Origin: Halioglobus maricola
GTDB taxonomy: Bacteria > Pseudomonadota > Gammaproteobacteria > Pseudomonadales > Halieaceae
DNA length: 64,000 nucleotides
Assembly (NCBI RefSeq): GCF_009388985.1
Contig: NZ_CP036422.1
Coordinates: 2,370,501-2,434,500, forward strand
Direction of reading: 5' to 3'
Both the position numbers and the translations under genes were made by a program. Below the pieces are notes generated by a model that did no database searches, was not told the origin of the DNA, and worked only from the letters and a program-made list of their open reading frames with translations. Below, one piece after another: positions 25,294-34,528 of the stretch; position 1 is the first letter of the stretch; every line of letters starts with the position of its first letter.

Positions 25294-26316
25294 TCAGTTG
25301 CCGTAAATCCTCGGCTCCATCTCCAGCGCCACCCCAAAGCGGTGCTGCACGGAGGCCACGACTCGCCCCGCATAGGCCAACAGTTCTGCCCCGCTGGCCG
25401 TTCCTCTGTTGACCAGTACCAATGCGTGATCGTCATGCATTGCAATATCGCCCTCGCGTCGCCCCTTCCAACCACATTGTTCTATCAGCCAGGCCGCCGC
25501 AAGCTTGACAGTGCCGTCATCAAGTTCGTACAGGGGAAGCTGGGGAAACGCCTTGTGCAGTTCATCTGCGTGCTCGCCGCCGATCACCGGGTTTTTAAAA
25601 AAACTACCGGCGTTGGGTTCTGTCATCGGATCTGGAAGCCGGCGGCTACGAACAGCAACCACCGACGCATAGACATCGGCGGGGCTTGCAGTTTCAATAC
25701 CGCGAGCGTCCAACTCCTCTTGCAAGGCAGGATAAACAACATGCGTATCGGGGCGGGTCGATAAGCGGAGATCGATAGCGGTAATGACGACGCTGTCGCG
25801 CAATTCACGCTTGAATACACTGTCGCGATACCCAAAGTGACACTCAGCCGTAGAGAAAGAGAAGGCCTCGCCGTTCTCAATATAGATACCGTGGACCGCC
25901 TCGACAAAGCGCTCAACCTCAACGCCGTAAGCGCCGATGTTCTGGATGGGAGCGGCGCCCGCCTGCCCGGGTATCAACGCGAGATTTTCAAGCCCGTACC
26001 AACCGCGATCGAGACACTCACCCACCAGGGCGTGCCAGTTGTACCCGGCACTCACCTGAACCGAAACTGTATCTCCTCTCTCCGCCACTAACTGGATGCG
26101 CTGCTCGCTCTGGCACAGCACCAGGGCCTTGAGATCTCCTGCGAGAACAACATTACTGCCCTCGCCCATTGGCAATACCGGGAGCCCTTCTACACGCGCC
26201 CAGTCCAGCGCTGCGACAATATCGTCACGCGAGTGCGCAGACACATACGCACTCGCCGAGGCTTTCAGGGCGAGTGTATTGTGCGCTTTGAGGGGCTTAG
26301 CCCGCTGTATCTGCAC
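25294..26316 (-). CDS. murB: UDP-N-acetylenolpyruvoylglucosamine reductase
   Basis: 340 residues from GTG 26316, preceded by GGAG and overlapping the phosphatase gene by 20 bases. The open frame extends further upstream but that part is a shadow of the phosphatase. FAD-binding motifs: VLPMGEGSNVV, LALIPGQAGAAPIQNIGAYG; YRDSVFK and PNAGSFFKNP with the catalytic Ser mark a type I MurB. It reduces enolpyruvyl-UDP-GlcNAc to UDP-MurNAc for peptidoglycan. Confidence 0.95.
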   Translation of the reverse strand: MQIQRAKPLKAHNTLALKASASAYVSAHSRDDIVAALDWARVEGLPVLPMGEGSNVVLAGDLKALVLCQSEQRIQLVAERGDTVSVQVSAGYNWHALVGECLDRGWYGLENLALIPGQAGAAPIQNIGAYGVEVERFVEAVHGIYIENGEAFSFSTAECHFGYRDSVFKRELRDSVVITAIDLRLSTRPDTHVVYPALQEELDARGIETASPADVYASVVAVRSRRLPDPMTEPNAGSFFKNPVIGGEHADELHKAFPQLPLYELDDGTVKLAAAWLIEQCGWKGRREGDIAMHDDHALVLVNRGTASGAELLAYAGRVVASVQHRFGVALEMEPRIYGN

Positions 26317-26776
26317 GCATGATCTCCGCCAGCAGACCTTCGCTGGCGGCCTCGACCATGTCCAGCACCTGGGTGAAGCCTTCGGCACCACCGTAATAGG
26401 GATCAGGCACTTCATCGGTCGGATTGTCGGGTGCGAAGGGAAGGAACAGCGCGAGGACACCGGTATAGTCAGGTGGGCACATGGCCTGTAGATCGGCGAG
26501 GTTCTGCCCATCCATCGCGAGAATATAGTCGAACTCGTCAAAATCCGACGGCCGCACCTGGCGCGCTCGCAAATGAGAAAGGTCATAGCCACGCTGGGCA
26601 GCTTCCGCCGTGGCGCGCTTGTCGGGGGCATGACCGATATGCCAATCACCGGTGCCACTGGAGTCCACCCGGATGCGATTCTGCAGACCCCTCGCGTTTA
26701 CCATGGCTTCGAAGACTCCATGAGCAGTGGGCGACCGGCAGATATTGCCGAGGCAGACGAACATGACGTTACTCAT
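26297..26776 (-). CDS. low molecular weight protein-tyrosine phosphatase
   Basis: 159 residues from ATG 26776 (GAGGAGGG upstream), overlapping the kdsB stop by 4 bases. The P-loop [10 protein letters not shown] holds Cys and Arg of the CX5R active site near residue 8; the general acid Asp is in EVPDPYYGG. Such phosphatases often act with a BY-kinase in capsule or exopolysaccharide control, as Wzb does, but no kinase is nearby. The position between kdsB and murB is conserved in Pseudomonas. Confidence 0.93.
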   Translation of the reverse strand: MSNVMFVCLGNICRSPTAHGVFEAMVNARGLQNRIRVDSSGTGDWHIGHAPDKRATAEAAQRGYDLSHLRARQVRPSDFDEFDYILAMDGQNLADLQAMCPPDYTGVLALFLPFAPDNPTDEVPDPYYGGAEGFTQVLDMVEAASEGLLAEIMRADTAG

Positions 26777-27537
26777 AGGCTGCCCTCCTCTAACAAGGCT
26801 CGCACTTTCTCCAGGTCTTCTGCAGTATCTACGCCGGCCGGCACCGCTTGCTGCGCGCGCGCAACATGAATGCGCACGCCGTTGTACATTGCGCGCAGTT
26901 GTTCCAAATGCTCCAATTCTTCCAATGGCGCTGCTGCCCAGCTGACATATTGATGCAAGAAACCGGTACGATAGGCGTAAATGCCGATGTGCCGGGACCA
27001 ATCACCGGCCGGCATTGTCTCAGTGTTCTGGGCAAAGGGGTCTCTCGGCCAGGGTATAGGCGCCCGGCTAAAATACAGGGCCATACCCTGCGCGTCCGTC
27101 ACCACTTTCACAGCATTCGGGTTCTTGAGCTCTTCGAGTTCGACAATCGGTTCACACAGTGTCGCAATACCTGCCGCAGAGAACTCTCCCAGGTTCATTG
27201 CCACCTGGTCAATGAGTGGCGGTGGGATAAGCGGTTCATCACCCTGCACATTGACCACGATATGATCGTCTGCCCAGCCCTGCTGCCGCGCGACTTCCTG
27301 CAGCCGATCAGTACCGGAGGGGTGATCCGGGTCGGTCATACAAACCTCGGCGCCAAAACTTTCCGCCGCAGTGTATATACGTGCATCGTCAGTTGCGACA
27401 ATCACCTGGCCAGCACCACTCTTTCGAGCCTGCTCCCATACCCACTGCACCATAGGTTTACCGGCAATCAGCTGCAGTGGTTTACCCGGCAACCGTGTCG
27501 AGCCATAACGGGCGGGGATAACAACAGAAAATGACAT
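26773..27537 (-). CDS. kdsB: 3-deoxy-manno-octulosonate cytidylyltransferase
   Basis: 254 residues. N-terminal nucleotidyltransferase motif [25 protein letters not shown] carries the metal-binding Asp; [12 protein letters not shown] and HIGIYAYR follow. It activates Kdo as CMP-Kdo for the LPS inner core. Encoded 24 bases downstream of lpxK; the small Trm112-like gene often found between them is missing. Confidence 0.97.
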   Translation of the reverse strand: MSFSVVIPARYGSTRLPGKPLQLIAGKPMVQWVWEQARKSGAGQVIVATDDARIYTAAESFGAEVCMTDPDHPSGTDRLQEVARQQGWADDHIVVNVQGDEPLIPPPLIDQVAMNLGEFSAAGIATLCEPIVELEELKNPNAVKVVTDAQGMALYFSRAPIPWPRDPFAQNTETMPAGDWSRHIGIYAYRTGFLHQYVSWAAAPLEELEHLEQLRAMYNGVRIHVARAQQAVPAGVDTAEDLEKVRALLEEGSL

Positions 27538-27561
27538 CTAAACTCCAGTGAGGTTTCAGCT

Positions 27562-28548
27562 TCAGCGCTGTGCAATTTCTACAACGCGCTCTATCAACGA
27601 CGAGGGAAGCACCGCGTCAATGCGCAAGTACCAGGCATCTTCGCCGACGCCCGGCTCAGCGAGAGAGGCGCATTTTACCGCGTCTTTCTCCGTCATGAGA
27701 ATCGTCCTATTCTCCAGGCCGGTGAAATCGACTTGTGTATACGCGTGATGATCGGGAAACGTGCGCCGTTCTGCGCTGATCGACAATCCGTCCAACGTCG
27801 CAAAGAACTGGCCAGGCTGACCAATACCTGCAATGGCGACGGCATCACGGGTCTCGGCGAAGGCGTCGAGGGGCCGCGCTTCACCAGTGCGCACGTTGAT
27901 CCAGCATTCAGGCAGGTAAGTCACTGACGCGTCAGGTTTGTCACCGCCGCGATAAATCACCCGGTCGACAGAGCGGAGCCTGCTCGCAGGCTCGCGCAGC
28001 GGTCCTGCCGGCAGGCAAAAGCCATTACCCAGCCCACGTTGTCCGTCAATAACAACTATCTCGAGGTCACGCGCAAGCGCATAGTGCTGAAGGCCATCAT
28101 CACTGAGAACAACATCCACGTCGCCACTGGCGAGCAAGATTTTAGCGGCTTCTGCCCGTCGTGGAGATACCACCACGGGCACACCAGTACGGCGTTGAAT
28201 GAGCAGTGGCTCATCACCACAATCTGCGGCGTCGGATGCCGCTGAAACACGATGCGGAAAAGTTGCGATGTGCGCCGTCGCACCATATCCACGACTGATC
28301 ACACCAGGCCGCAGCCCGCGCTCTTTAAGCGCCTCGACCAGCGCGATGACCACCGGCGTCTTACCTGTTCCGCCCACGGTGATGTTGCCAACAATGACGA
28401 CAGGTCGCTCGCTGCGATAGGCACGAATCAGGCCGCGCCCATAGGCACCCCGCCTGACTGCGGCGAGCAGGCGGAAGAGAAATTCAATGGGGCGCAACAA
28501 CCAGAGCCAGGCAGCGCCCCGATACCACGCTGCCTCGAGCCCGGACAT
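27562..28548 (-). CDS. lpxK: tetraacyldisaccharide 4'-kinase
   Basis: 328 residues. A membrane-proximal N-terminal helix precedes the Walker A GNITVGGTGKTPVVIAL (about residues 54-70); DDGLQHYAL carries the catalytic Asp and His, and ISRGYGA is the conserved strand-loop. It phosphorylates the lipid A precursor to lipid IVA at the inner membrane. The start overlaps the msbA stop by 1 base. Confidence 0.96.
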   Translation of the reverse strand: MSGLEAAWYRGAAWLWLLRPIEFLFRLLAAVRRGAYGRGLIRAYRSERPVVIVGNITVGGTGKTPVVIALVEALKERGLRPGVISRGYGATAHIATFPHRVSAASDAADCGDEPLLIQRRTGVPVVVSPRRAEAAKILLASGDVDVVLSDDGLQHYALARDLEIVVIDGQRGLGNGFCLPAGPLREPASRLRSVDRVIYRGGDKPDASVTYLPECWINVRTGEARPLDAFAETRDAVAIAGIGQPGQFFATLDGLSISAERRTFPDHHAYTQVDFTGLENRTILMTEKDAVKCASLAEPGVGEDAWYLRIDAVLPSSLIERVVEIAQR

Positions 28549-30389
28549 CAGTCGGCGAACTCCTGATGATAGAGCTGCGCGTAAATACCGCCGGCAGCAA
28601 GCAGTTCCTGATGAGTACCCACGGCAGCGATCTGGCCGCCATCCATCACTACGATACGATCAGCTCGCTCAACCGTAGACAGGCGATGGGCGATCACTAT
28701 CGTTGTGCGCCCCTCCATAATTCGATCCAGGGAGTTCTGAATGCGGTGCTCTGACTCGTTGTCCAACGCCGAGGTAGCCTCGTCCAGGATAATGATCGGT
28801 GCGTCTTTCAGAATCGCCCGGGCAATAGCAATACGCTGCCGCTGGCCACCGCTCAAACCACCACCATCATCCCCCAACATGGTTTCCACTCCGTTGGGCA
28901 GGCGCTGAATAAAATCGCTGGTGTACGCCGATTCCAGCGCAGCGGCCACAGCTTCCTCGCCCTTATCTGCCAGCGTGCCGTAGGCGATGTTGTTATAAAC
29001 CGTGTCGTGAAACAGGGTCACGTTCTGCGAGACCATCGCCATCTGGTTGCGAAGATTCGCCAGCTGGTATTCGTCGAGTGGTTTTCCGTCCAGCAAAATA
29101 TTGCCTTCCAACGGGTCATAGAACCGCATGAGCAACTGGACCATGGTGCTCTTGCCACTGCCCGAGCGTCCGACCAGGGCCACTGTCTCTCCCGCTTCAA
29201 TGGACAGTGACAAATCATTCAGTACTCGGGTATCGGTACCCGGGTAAGCGAAGCCGATTGCATGGAACTCGATGTTTCCCTTGGCTCGCTCCGTGCGATA
29301 GTCGCCGCTATCGGGCTCTGCAGGCTGATCCAGCTGGGCGAAAATATCTTCAGCCGCCGCCAGGCCGCGCTGAATCATCGCCTGCACGCCACTAAGCGAT
29401 CGTATGGGTTTACCCAGTTGCCCGGCTGCGGTTAGAAATGCGATCAATTTACCGCCGCTGAAATCAGACAATATGCGAGGATCCAGCGCAAACCACACAA
29501 GTGCTCCCAGAGCAAAAGCCAGCAGGGTTTGAATAACAGGTGTACTGGCGGCGTCTACTAGCGCCAGTTTAAGGCTCTGGGTGCGATTGTAAGCAGACGC
29601 CTTGTGGAAACGACCGGACTGCTGATCCTGACCGCCAAAAATACGCACTTCCTTATAGGCGCCGATACTCTCGTTCGACACCTGGGTCACGTCTCCCATG
29701 GAGGATTGAATACGCCGGCTATAACGGCGAAAGTACTTGCCGACAATTACAACTACGCCCGCGATAAAAGGTGCCACCAAAAAGAACACCAGGGTCAGGC
29801 GCCAGTTCAGATAAAGCATGTAAGACAACAGTCCGATGACCAACAGCCCTTCGCGCACGATAATTTTCAGCGCCTTGGTAACCGCACCGGACACCTGTTC
29901 GACATTAAACGTAATTTTGGAAATCAACACGCCCTGATTATGGGCGTCGTAGTAGGCACTGGGAGCCACCAGCATCTTGTCAAATAACTGACAGCGCAGC
30001 TCGTGGATCAGATTGCGCGCCACGTGATTCATAAAGTACGTGCCGGCGAAGAAGCCCATTGCCCTAAGGAATGCGATGAGTACAAGGAACACCGGGAAAG
30101 CGACCCGGGTGAATTCCAGAGTATCCATTCCCGGCTCATAAAACATGCGATAGGCAAAGCCGGAGACAATACCGCCGTCGACGGTGTCAGCGTCGTTGAG
30201 GGCATCCAACAAAAATTGCATCATGTCCGCGAACAGCACGCTGCCCAAGGAATAGACGACGTAGCCGATGAGGCTGCAACCGAAAATCCACCAGTACGGC
30301 AGGACGTAGCGCAGCAGTCGGCCATAGAGCTGCCAATCGCTCATCTCGCCCCGGCGCGGAATGCCGGGATGGCGCGATTTACTGCCCAT
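28548..30389 (-). CDS. msbA: lipid A export ABC transporter MsbA
   Basis: 613 residues from ATG 30389, or 598 from the MSDWQLYG start at 30344, which is closer to the usual length (about 582-600) and overlaps nothing. Six transmembrane helices (about residues 25-330) precede an ATPase domain: Walker A GRSGSGKSTMV, signature LSGGQRQR, Walker B IIILDEATSALD. It flips lipid A-core across the inner membrane. With lpxK and kdsB downstream this forms a lipid A synthesis and export unit. Confidence 0.95.
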   Translation of the reverse strand: MGSKSRHPGIPRRGEMSDWQLYGRLLRYVLPYWWIFGCSLIGYVVYSLGSVLFADMMQFLLDALNDADTVDGGIVSGFAYRMFYEPGMDTLEFTRVAFPVFLVLIAFLRAMGFFAGTYFMNHVARNLIHELRCQLFDKMLVAPSAYYDAHNQGVLISKITFNVEQVSGAVTKALKIIVREGLLVIGLLSYMLYLNWRLTLVFFLVAPFIAGVVVIVGKYFRRYSRRIQSSMGDVTQVSNESIGAYKEVRIFGGQDQQSGRFHKASAYNRTQSLKLALVDAASTPVIQTLLAFALGALVWFALDPRILSDFSGGKLIAFLTAAGQLGKPIRSLSGVQAMIQRGLAAAEDIFAQLDQPAEPDSGDYRTERAKGNIEFHAIGFAYPGTDTRVLNDLSLSIEAGETVALVGRSGSGKSTMVQLLMRFYDPLEGNILLDGKPLDEYQLANLRNQMAMVSQNVTLFHDTVYNNIAYGTLADKGEEAVAAALESAYTSDFIQRLPNGVETMLGDDGGGLSGGQRQRIAIARAILKDAPIIILDEATSALDNESEHRIQNSLDRIMEGRTTIVIAHRLSTVERADRIVVMDGGQIAAVGTHQELLAAGGIYAQLYHQEFAD

Positions 30390-30816
30390 CGCTGCGAGGC
30401 ACTCCAGCCGGTTGCCGCGTGGTAATGCTCAGATGCACAAAGCCCATCTGCCCTGCCGCATCCATCGCCCGCACCACGTCCTCGTGAGCAGCCTGGGCAT
30501 CAGCAGTAATGATCATCGGCATCGTGGTATCTCCGGCAGAAACCTTATAGATAGCAGCCTGCAGGGTACGCATGCTGTTGTCCACCAGGCCCTGGCCATT
30601 TACCCGGTAGCTTCCTCCCTCGTCAATCAGGATTTCGACCTCCTCCTCGACCGCGTCCTTGATTTCACCCTGCGCCTCCGGCAGATCGATACTCAGGGAC
30701 GTCTCGCGGGTGAAACTGGTGGACACCATAAAAAAGATAAGCAACAGGAACACCACATCGATCAGCGGCGTCAAATTGACGCTCACATCGTCGAGGCGCT
30801 GGCGACGAAACTTCAA
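30379..30816 (-). CDS. exbD: ExbD/TolR family proton-channel subunit
   Basis: 145 residues with one N-terminal transmembrane helix containing the essential Asp: TPLIDVVFLLLIFFMVSTSF (residues about 17-36), and a periplasmic domain. It couples proton flow to work across the envelope with ExbB. It starts 4 bases inside the end of exbB and overlaps the msbA ORF by 11 bases. No TonB is present here; the exbBD-msbA linkage is conserved in Pseudomonas and relatives. Confidence 0.92.
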   Translation of the reverse strand: MKFRRQRLDDVSVNLTPLIDVVFLLLIFFMVSTSFTRETSLSIDLPEAQGEIKDAVEEEVEILIDEGGSYRVNGQGLVDNSMRTLQAAIYKVSAGDTTMPMIITADAQAAHEDVVRAMDAAGQMGFVHLSITTRQPAGVPRSDGQ

Positions 30817-31436
30817 TGGCTGTCTTCCGCGTTTTCTTCGCTGTGCAGGGCATCCACCAGTTTGATGGTTTCCTGCTCAAGCTCGACCACGATCGAATCG
30901 ATCTTGCCGATGAAATAGCGATGCATCGCCAACGCAGGAATCGCGACGGTAAGGCCAGCAGCGGTGGTGATCAGCGCTTCAGAAATACCCCCCGCGAGTA
31001 CACTGGCGTTACCAGTGCCCTGGGCCATGATTTCGGCGAATACCTTGATCATGCCAACGACCGTGCCCAGTAGGCCTAGCAACGGTGCAATAGCCGCAAT
31101 CGTACCCAGGGTGTTGAGATAGCGTTCGAGGTCGTGCACCACGTGAGACGCGGCCTCCTCGATGCTCTCCTTCATCACCTCGCGGCCGTGATAGGCATTG
31201 CTCAAGCCGGCAGCAAGAATACGCCCCAGCGGCGAGGATTGCTTGAGCGCCTTGAGGCGATTCGCATCCATTTCGCCCGCCTTCAACTGCTTCCATACGG
31301 TCGCCAACAGATGCGGAGGTGCGATCTTCTTCGGATTGAGGGTATAGAGTCGTTCGATACAGATAGCCAGCGCGACCACAGAACTCAACACTATGAGTAT
31401 CATCAGCCAACCGCCAGCGGTCAAAAGCTCCAGCAC
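30813..31436 (-). CDS. exbB: MotA/TolQ/ExbB family proton channel protein
   Basis: 207 residues, three transmembrane helices: near the N-terminus (GGWLMILIVLSSVVALAIC), at about 113-135 (IAAIAPLLGLLGTVVGMIKVF) and at about 155-177 (ALITTAAGLTVAIPALAM). The last two hold the Gly/Thr-rich channel motif of the family. It forms the pentameric channel around ExbD. First gene of exbB-exbD-msbA-lpxK-kdsB-ptp-murB-uvrC-pgsA, nine minus-strand genes with gaps under 25 bases. Confidence 0.93.
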   Translation of the reverse strand: MLELLTAGGWLMILIVLSSVVALAICIERLYTLNPKKIAPPHLLATVWKQLKAGEMDANRLKALKQSSPLGRILAAGLSNAYHGREVMKESIEEAASHVVHDLERYLNTLGTIAAIAPLLGLLGTVVGMIKVFAEIMAQGTGNASVLAGGISEALITTAAGLTVAIPALAMHRYFIGKIDSIVVELEQETIKLVDALHSEENAEDSH

Positions 31437-31509
31437 AGGGAAATCTCGCCAGTAAATTCGGTAGCCCCATTATACCCACAGGGGTGAAAACGGTGGTACT
31501 GGTCAAATC

Positions 31510-33882
31510 TCACAACCTCCAGTTATTGTCCATTTTCCGCTGTGCCGAAACGCGCCAGTTTCCACGGTGGTCAAGCGTCAGCTCCAATGCCCCCGCAGTG
31601 GCCGTGGCAAAACTGCTCACATCCCACTGAACCAAACGCTGCAGCACCTGTGGATGGGGATGACCGAACCGGTTGCCCCAGCCATAGCTGAGCAGCCCTA
31701 CTGCGGGACGCACATGGTTTAACCAGGCCTGGGACGTCGACGTGCCGCTGCCGTGGTGCCCCACCAGAAGCACCTCGGCGCGCAGTTTATCGCGCCAATA
31801 GCGGATCAGTTCCCGCTCCCGACCCTGCTCGATATCTCCGGCAAGCAGTACCCGACGGCCCCGCACTTCTATCAACAATACGCAGGATCGATCATTGCTC
31901 GTACCCTGATCTTCCCTGGCCGGCGACAGGAAGCGGAAGGTGACGTCACCCGGCCAACGCCAGGTATATCCGGCGCGGCAGGCACGCTCACCCATCTGGA
32001 GGGAACCGTTGCCGCCGCGCCATATCATCGCTGGATTCAGGCTGCGCCGGACGACATCGCTCCCGGCGGCGTGATCCCTGTCGCCATGGCTAATCACCAG
32101 CGCGTCGAGCGATGCCACCCCACGAGCACGCAGATATGGCAGCACCACGCTCTGCGCAAGGTTTGGGCCGGCTGGATTCCCTCCCCCCGTGTCATACAAC
32201 AACGCGCGGCCGCCTGCAGCAAACATTACGGCTGTTCCCTGCCCCACATCAAGCACCGCCACCACAGGTTCCGCCGACTTCTGTGGTGGAAGAAACAACG
32301 GCAGCACCAGCGCCACGCTCAGTACGCGACGCGAGAAGGCACCCGGCACAACAGCCACAGCAAGGCCGACAATTGCCAGAGCGAGCGCAGGCATGGTTGG
32401 GACGAAATCGACAAACACACTGTTCGCAGCTTCACCCATCACGCCTGAGTCCAAACCGGCGGATATCACTCCCAGCGGCCAGGCAGCTGCGGACCAGATG
32501 CTTGCAGCACCAGCGGTAAAGCTCGCCAGGTAGCTAACGACGCCCAGCAGGGCAAGCGGTACCAGAAAGAAGGTGAAGAAGGGAACGAGGAAGAAATTGG
32601 CGGGGGCGCTGACCAGACTGGCGCCGCCAAACCAGATCGCCCCCAGTGGCAGCATCACCAGACTCATATAGCAATGCATCGCCAGCAGCCCGCGCCAACG
32701 CAGCTTGTTGCTGGCCCACGCAGCGAGCCAGATCAGTGCTGCCACCGCCGAAAACGACAGCGGCAGGCCGGCCCCAAGCAGCGCCAGCGGATTTGCGGCC
32801 AATACGAGTGTGAGTGCAAGCACCACAGACCAGGGAGTGGCACGCCGATAAAGCATCGCCGCCATGACGGCTACACTGAGCATCAGAAACGCCCGCGATG
32901 TCGCGACAGAAAAACCCGCTAACGCGGTATAGCCGCCCGCCAGGACCAGGGCCAATACCGGGCCCAGGTGCCCCCACTGGCCGCCGCCCAGGAGCGAACC
33001 AGGCCGGGCAACGACCCCTCCCAGGAGCAAGCCAGCACCCGCCAGCATGCCCACATGCAGGCCGGAAATCACCAGGAGGTGATTAACCCCCAGATGTTGA
33101 AAAACGGCCCACAGGTCGCGATCGACCCCGCCCTTGTCCGCCACGGTAATCGCGCGCAACATGGCACTCGCCCAGCCCTCACCCACCGCGTTTGCAACCG
33201 CCCCACTCACTTGAGCACGCACGCGATGATGCAGCGCTGCCACCGGACGATCCAGATCGCCGCGCCGCCTGGCGTTGCGTCCAGAACTTCCCATGGCATG
33301 CACACCGGTCTCCGCATACCAGAGCGAAAAATCCCTCGAACCAGGATTGGCCAGCCCACGGGGCGGTTTCAGGCGCGCGTTAAAAATCCAGCCTTGCCCA
33401 GGCTGTATTTGCTCTGGGCCGTAATAAGAGAGCAGTACCTTGCGGGGCCCGCTGCAAACCATTGGCGTAATCGAGTGCACCGCCAGCTCAAATCGCTGGC
33501 GCTCGAGTCCCGCGGCCATCTCACTGCTGCGCGGCAGAGACACCACAGTACCGGCCACCAGCAGAGTTTCCCCGGTACAAGCATCGGGCAATCGGGATGC
33601 CTGCCAGTATCCAGCATGCGATAAGGTCAGTACGACTGCGAGCGACATAGCCAGAAGGGTAACGGTGAGCAGAGGTTTGCAGCGCGGCGAAAGCCAGGCC
33701 CACAAAAGCGCTAAGGCCAGCGGCCAGATAAACTGGAGGCGCATCGAGGCCAACGCCAGGATGACCCCCAGCACGAATCCAAGCATACCCGCGCGCATAT
33801 AGAGAACCGCACTCGGAGCAGGCATAATAAGCAGCACTCCCGGCCTCGAGGCCGAGAAGAACAAGCGGCGAAGGATAGCCAT
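31510..33882 (-). CDS. comEC: DNA internalisation-related competence protein ComEC/Rec2
   Basis: 790 residues at most; the start is uncertain, with MPAPSAV (33825) and MRAGMLGF (33798) as alternatives and no clear ribosome binding site before any. It carries an N-terminal OB-fold-like domain (DUF4131), the polytopic Competence domain (GVNHLLVISGLHVGMLAG, about 260-290) and a C-terminal metallo-beta-lactamase domain (VISHGDRDHAAGS; LLVGHHGSGTSTS). ComEC imports single-stranded DNA across the inner membrane during natural transformation. No other competence gene lies in the window. Confidence 0.93.
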   Translation of the reverse strand: MAILRRLFFSASRPGVLLIMPAPSAVLYMRAGMLGFVLGVILALASMRLQFIWPLALALLWAWLSPRCKPLLTVTLLAMSLAVVLTLSHAGYWQASRLPDACTGETLLVAGTVVSLPRSSEMAAGLERQRFELAVHSITPMVCSGPRKVLLSYYGPEQIQPGQGWIFNARLKPPRGLANPGSRDFSLWYAETGVHAMGSSGRNARRRGDLDRPVAALHHRVRAQVSGAVANAVGEGWASAMLRAITVADKGGVDRDLWAVFQHLGVNHLLVISGLHVGMLAGAGLLLGGVVARPGSLLGGGQWGHLGPVLALVLAGGYTALAGFSVATSRAFLMLSVAVMAAMLYRRATPWSVVLALTLVLAANPLALLGAGLPLSFSAVAALIWLAAWASNKLRWRGLLAMHCYMSLVMLPLGAIWFGGASLVSAPANFFLVPFFTFFLVPLALLGVVSYLASFTAGAASIWSAAAWPLGVISAGLDSGVMGEAANSVFVDFVPTMPALALAIVGLAVAVVPGAFSRRVLSVALVLPLFLPPQKSAEPVVAVLDVGQGTAVMFAAGGRALLYDTGGGNPAGPNLAQSVVLPYLRARGVASLDALVISHGDRDHAAGSDVVRRSLNPAMIWRGGNGSLQMGERACRAGYTWRWPGDVTFRFLSPAREDQGTSNDRSCVLLIEVRGRRVLLAGDIEQGRERELIRYWRDKLRAEVLLVGHHGSGTSTSQAWLNHVRPAVGLLSYGWGNRFGHPHPQVLQRLVQWDVSSFATATAGALELTLDHRGNWRVSAQRKMDNNWRL

Positions 33883-33940
33883 GGCTGAAGTACATCACGC
33901 CCCTGGCAGCGCCTGAACACCAAATTCGACCAGCGGGAAT

Positions 33941-34528
33941 ATGCCCAAGAACACTTTAAAATCGATTACACCCAGCCCGGAGCGCATGCAATCAATAAAG
34001 TCGCTGCGCCTGCTGGGCGATTGGATTTACGCGACCAATCTTTGGCACATCAATCGCTACTCTTCATCGATGGCGTTTTTTGTCGGCTTGTTCGTCGCGT
34101 TCATGCCTATCCCGGGCCAGATGGTGTTGGCGGCCTTTCTTGCTGTCTTGCTGCGCTGCAACCTGCCCCTGTCGGTTGGCCTGGTGTGGATCACCAATCC
34201 AGTCACCATGCCGGCAATCTTCTATCTTGCCTATCGAGTCGGCGCAATGATCGTCGACGTACCCATGCAGCCTATGGAGTTCGAACTGAGCTTTCACTGG
34301 TTGATCCACAGCGCCGAAGCCATCTGGCAACCGTTCCTGACGGGCTGTTTTATCTGTGGCCTGTTCTTTGGATCGGTGGGTTATTTTGTCATCAGCATCC
34401 TGTGGCGGATGCGAGTTGCGCGCATGTGGCGCGAGCGCAAGAAACGGCGCAAGAAGGCCCTCAGCTCCGGTCCTGGTTCAACACCGCAGCAGGCGCAAGC
34501 TTCGCCGCCCGAATCGCCGGATAAATAG
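33941..34528 (+). CDS. DUF2062 membrane protein
   Basis: 195 residues. DUF2062 spans about residues 25-165 with three transmembrane segments and the conserved MAFFVGLFVAFMPIPGQM and WITNPVTMPAIFYLAY. A basic cytoplasmic stretch (RERKKRRKKA) precedes a Pro/Ser/Gln-rich tail. Function unknown. Its last 68 bases overlap the 3' end of lolE on the opposite strand, and the low-complexity tail is exactly the overlapping part. Confidence 0.87.
   Translation: MPKNTLKSITPSPERMQSIKSLRLLGDWIYATNLWHINRYSSSMAFFVGLFVAFMPIPGQMVLAAFLAVLLRCNLPLSVGLVWITNPVTMPAIFYLAYRVGAMIVDVPMQPMEFELSFHWLIHSAEAIWQPFLTGCFICGLFFGSVGYFVISILWRMRVARMWRERKKRRKKALSSGPGSTPQQAQASPPESPDK

Noticed and set aside
26317..26658. N-terminal extension of murB by 114 codons
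   Set aside because: It is the phosphatase gene read in another frame; GTG 26316 with GGAG is the proper start.
26777..27001. N-terminal extension of the phosphatase by 75 codons
   Set aside because: Lies inside kds[16 protein letters not shown] at 26776 is the canonical start.
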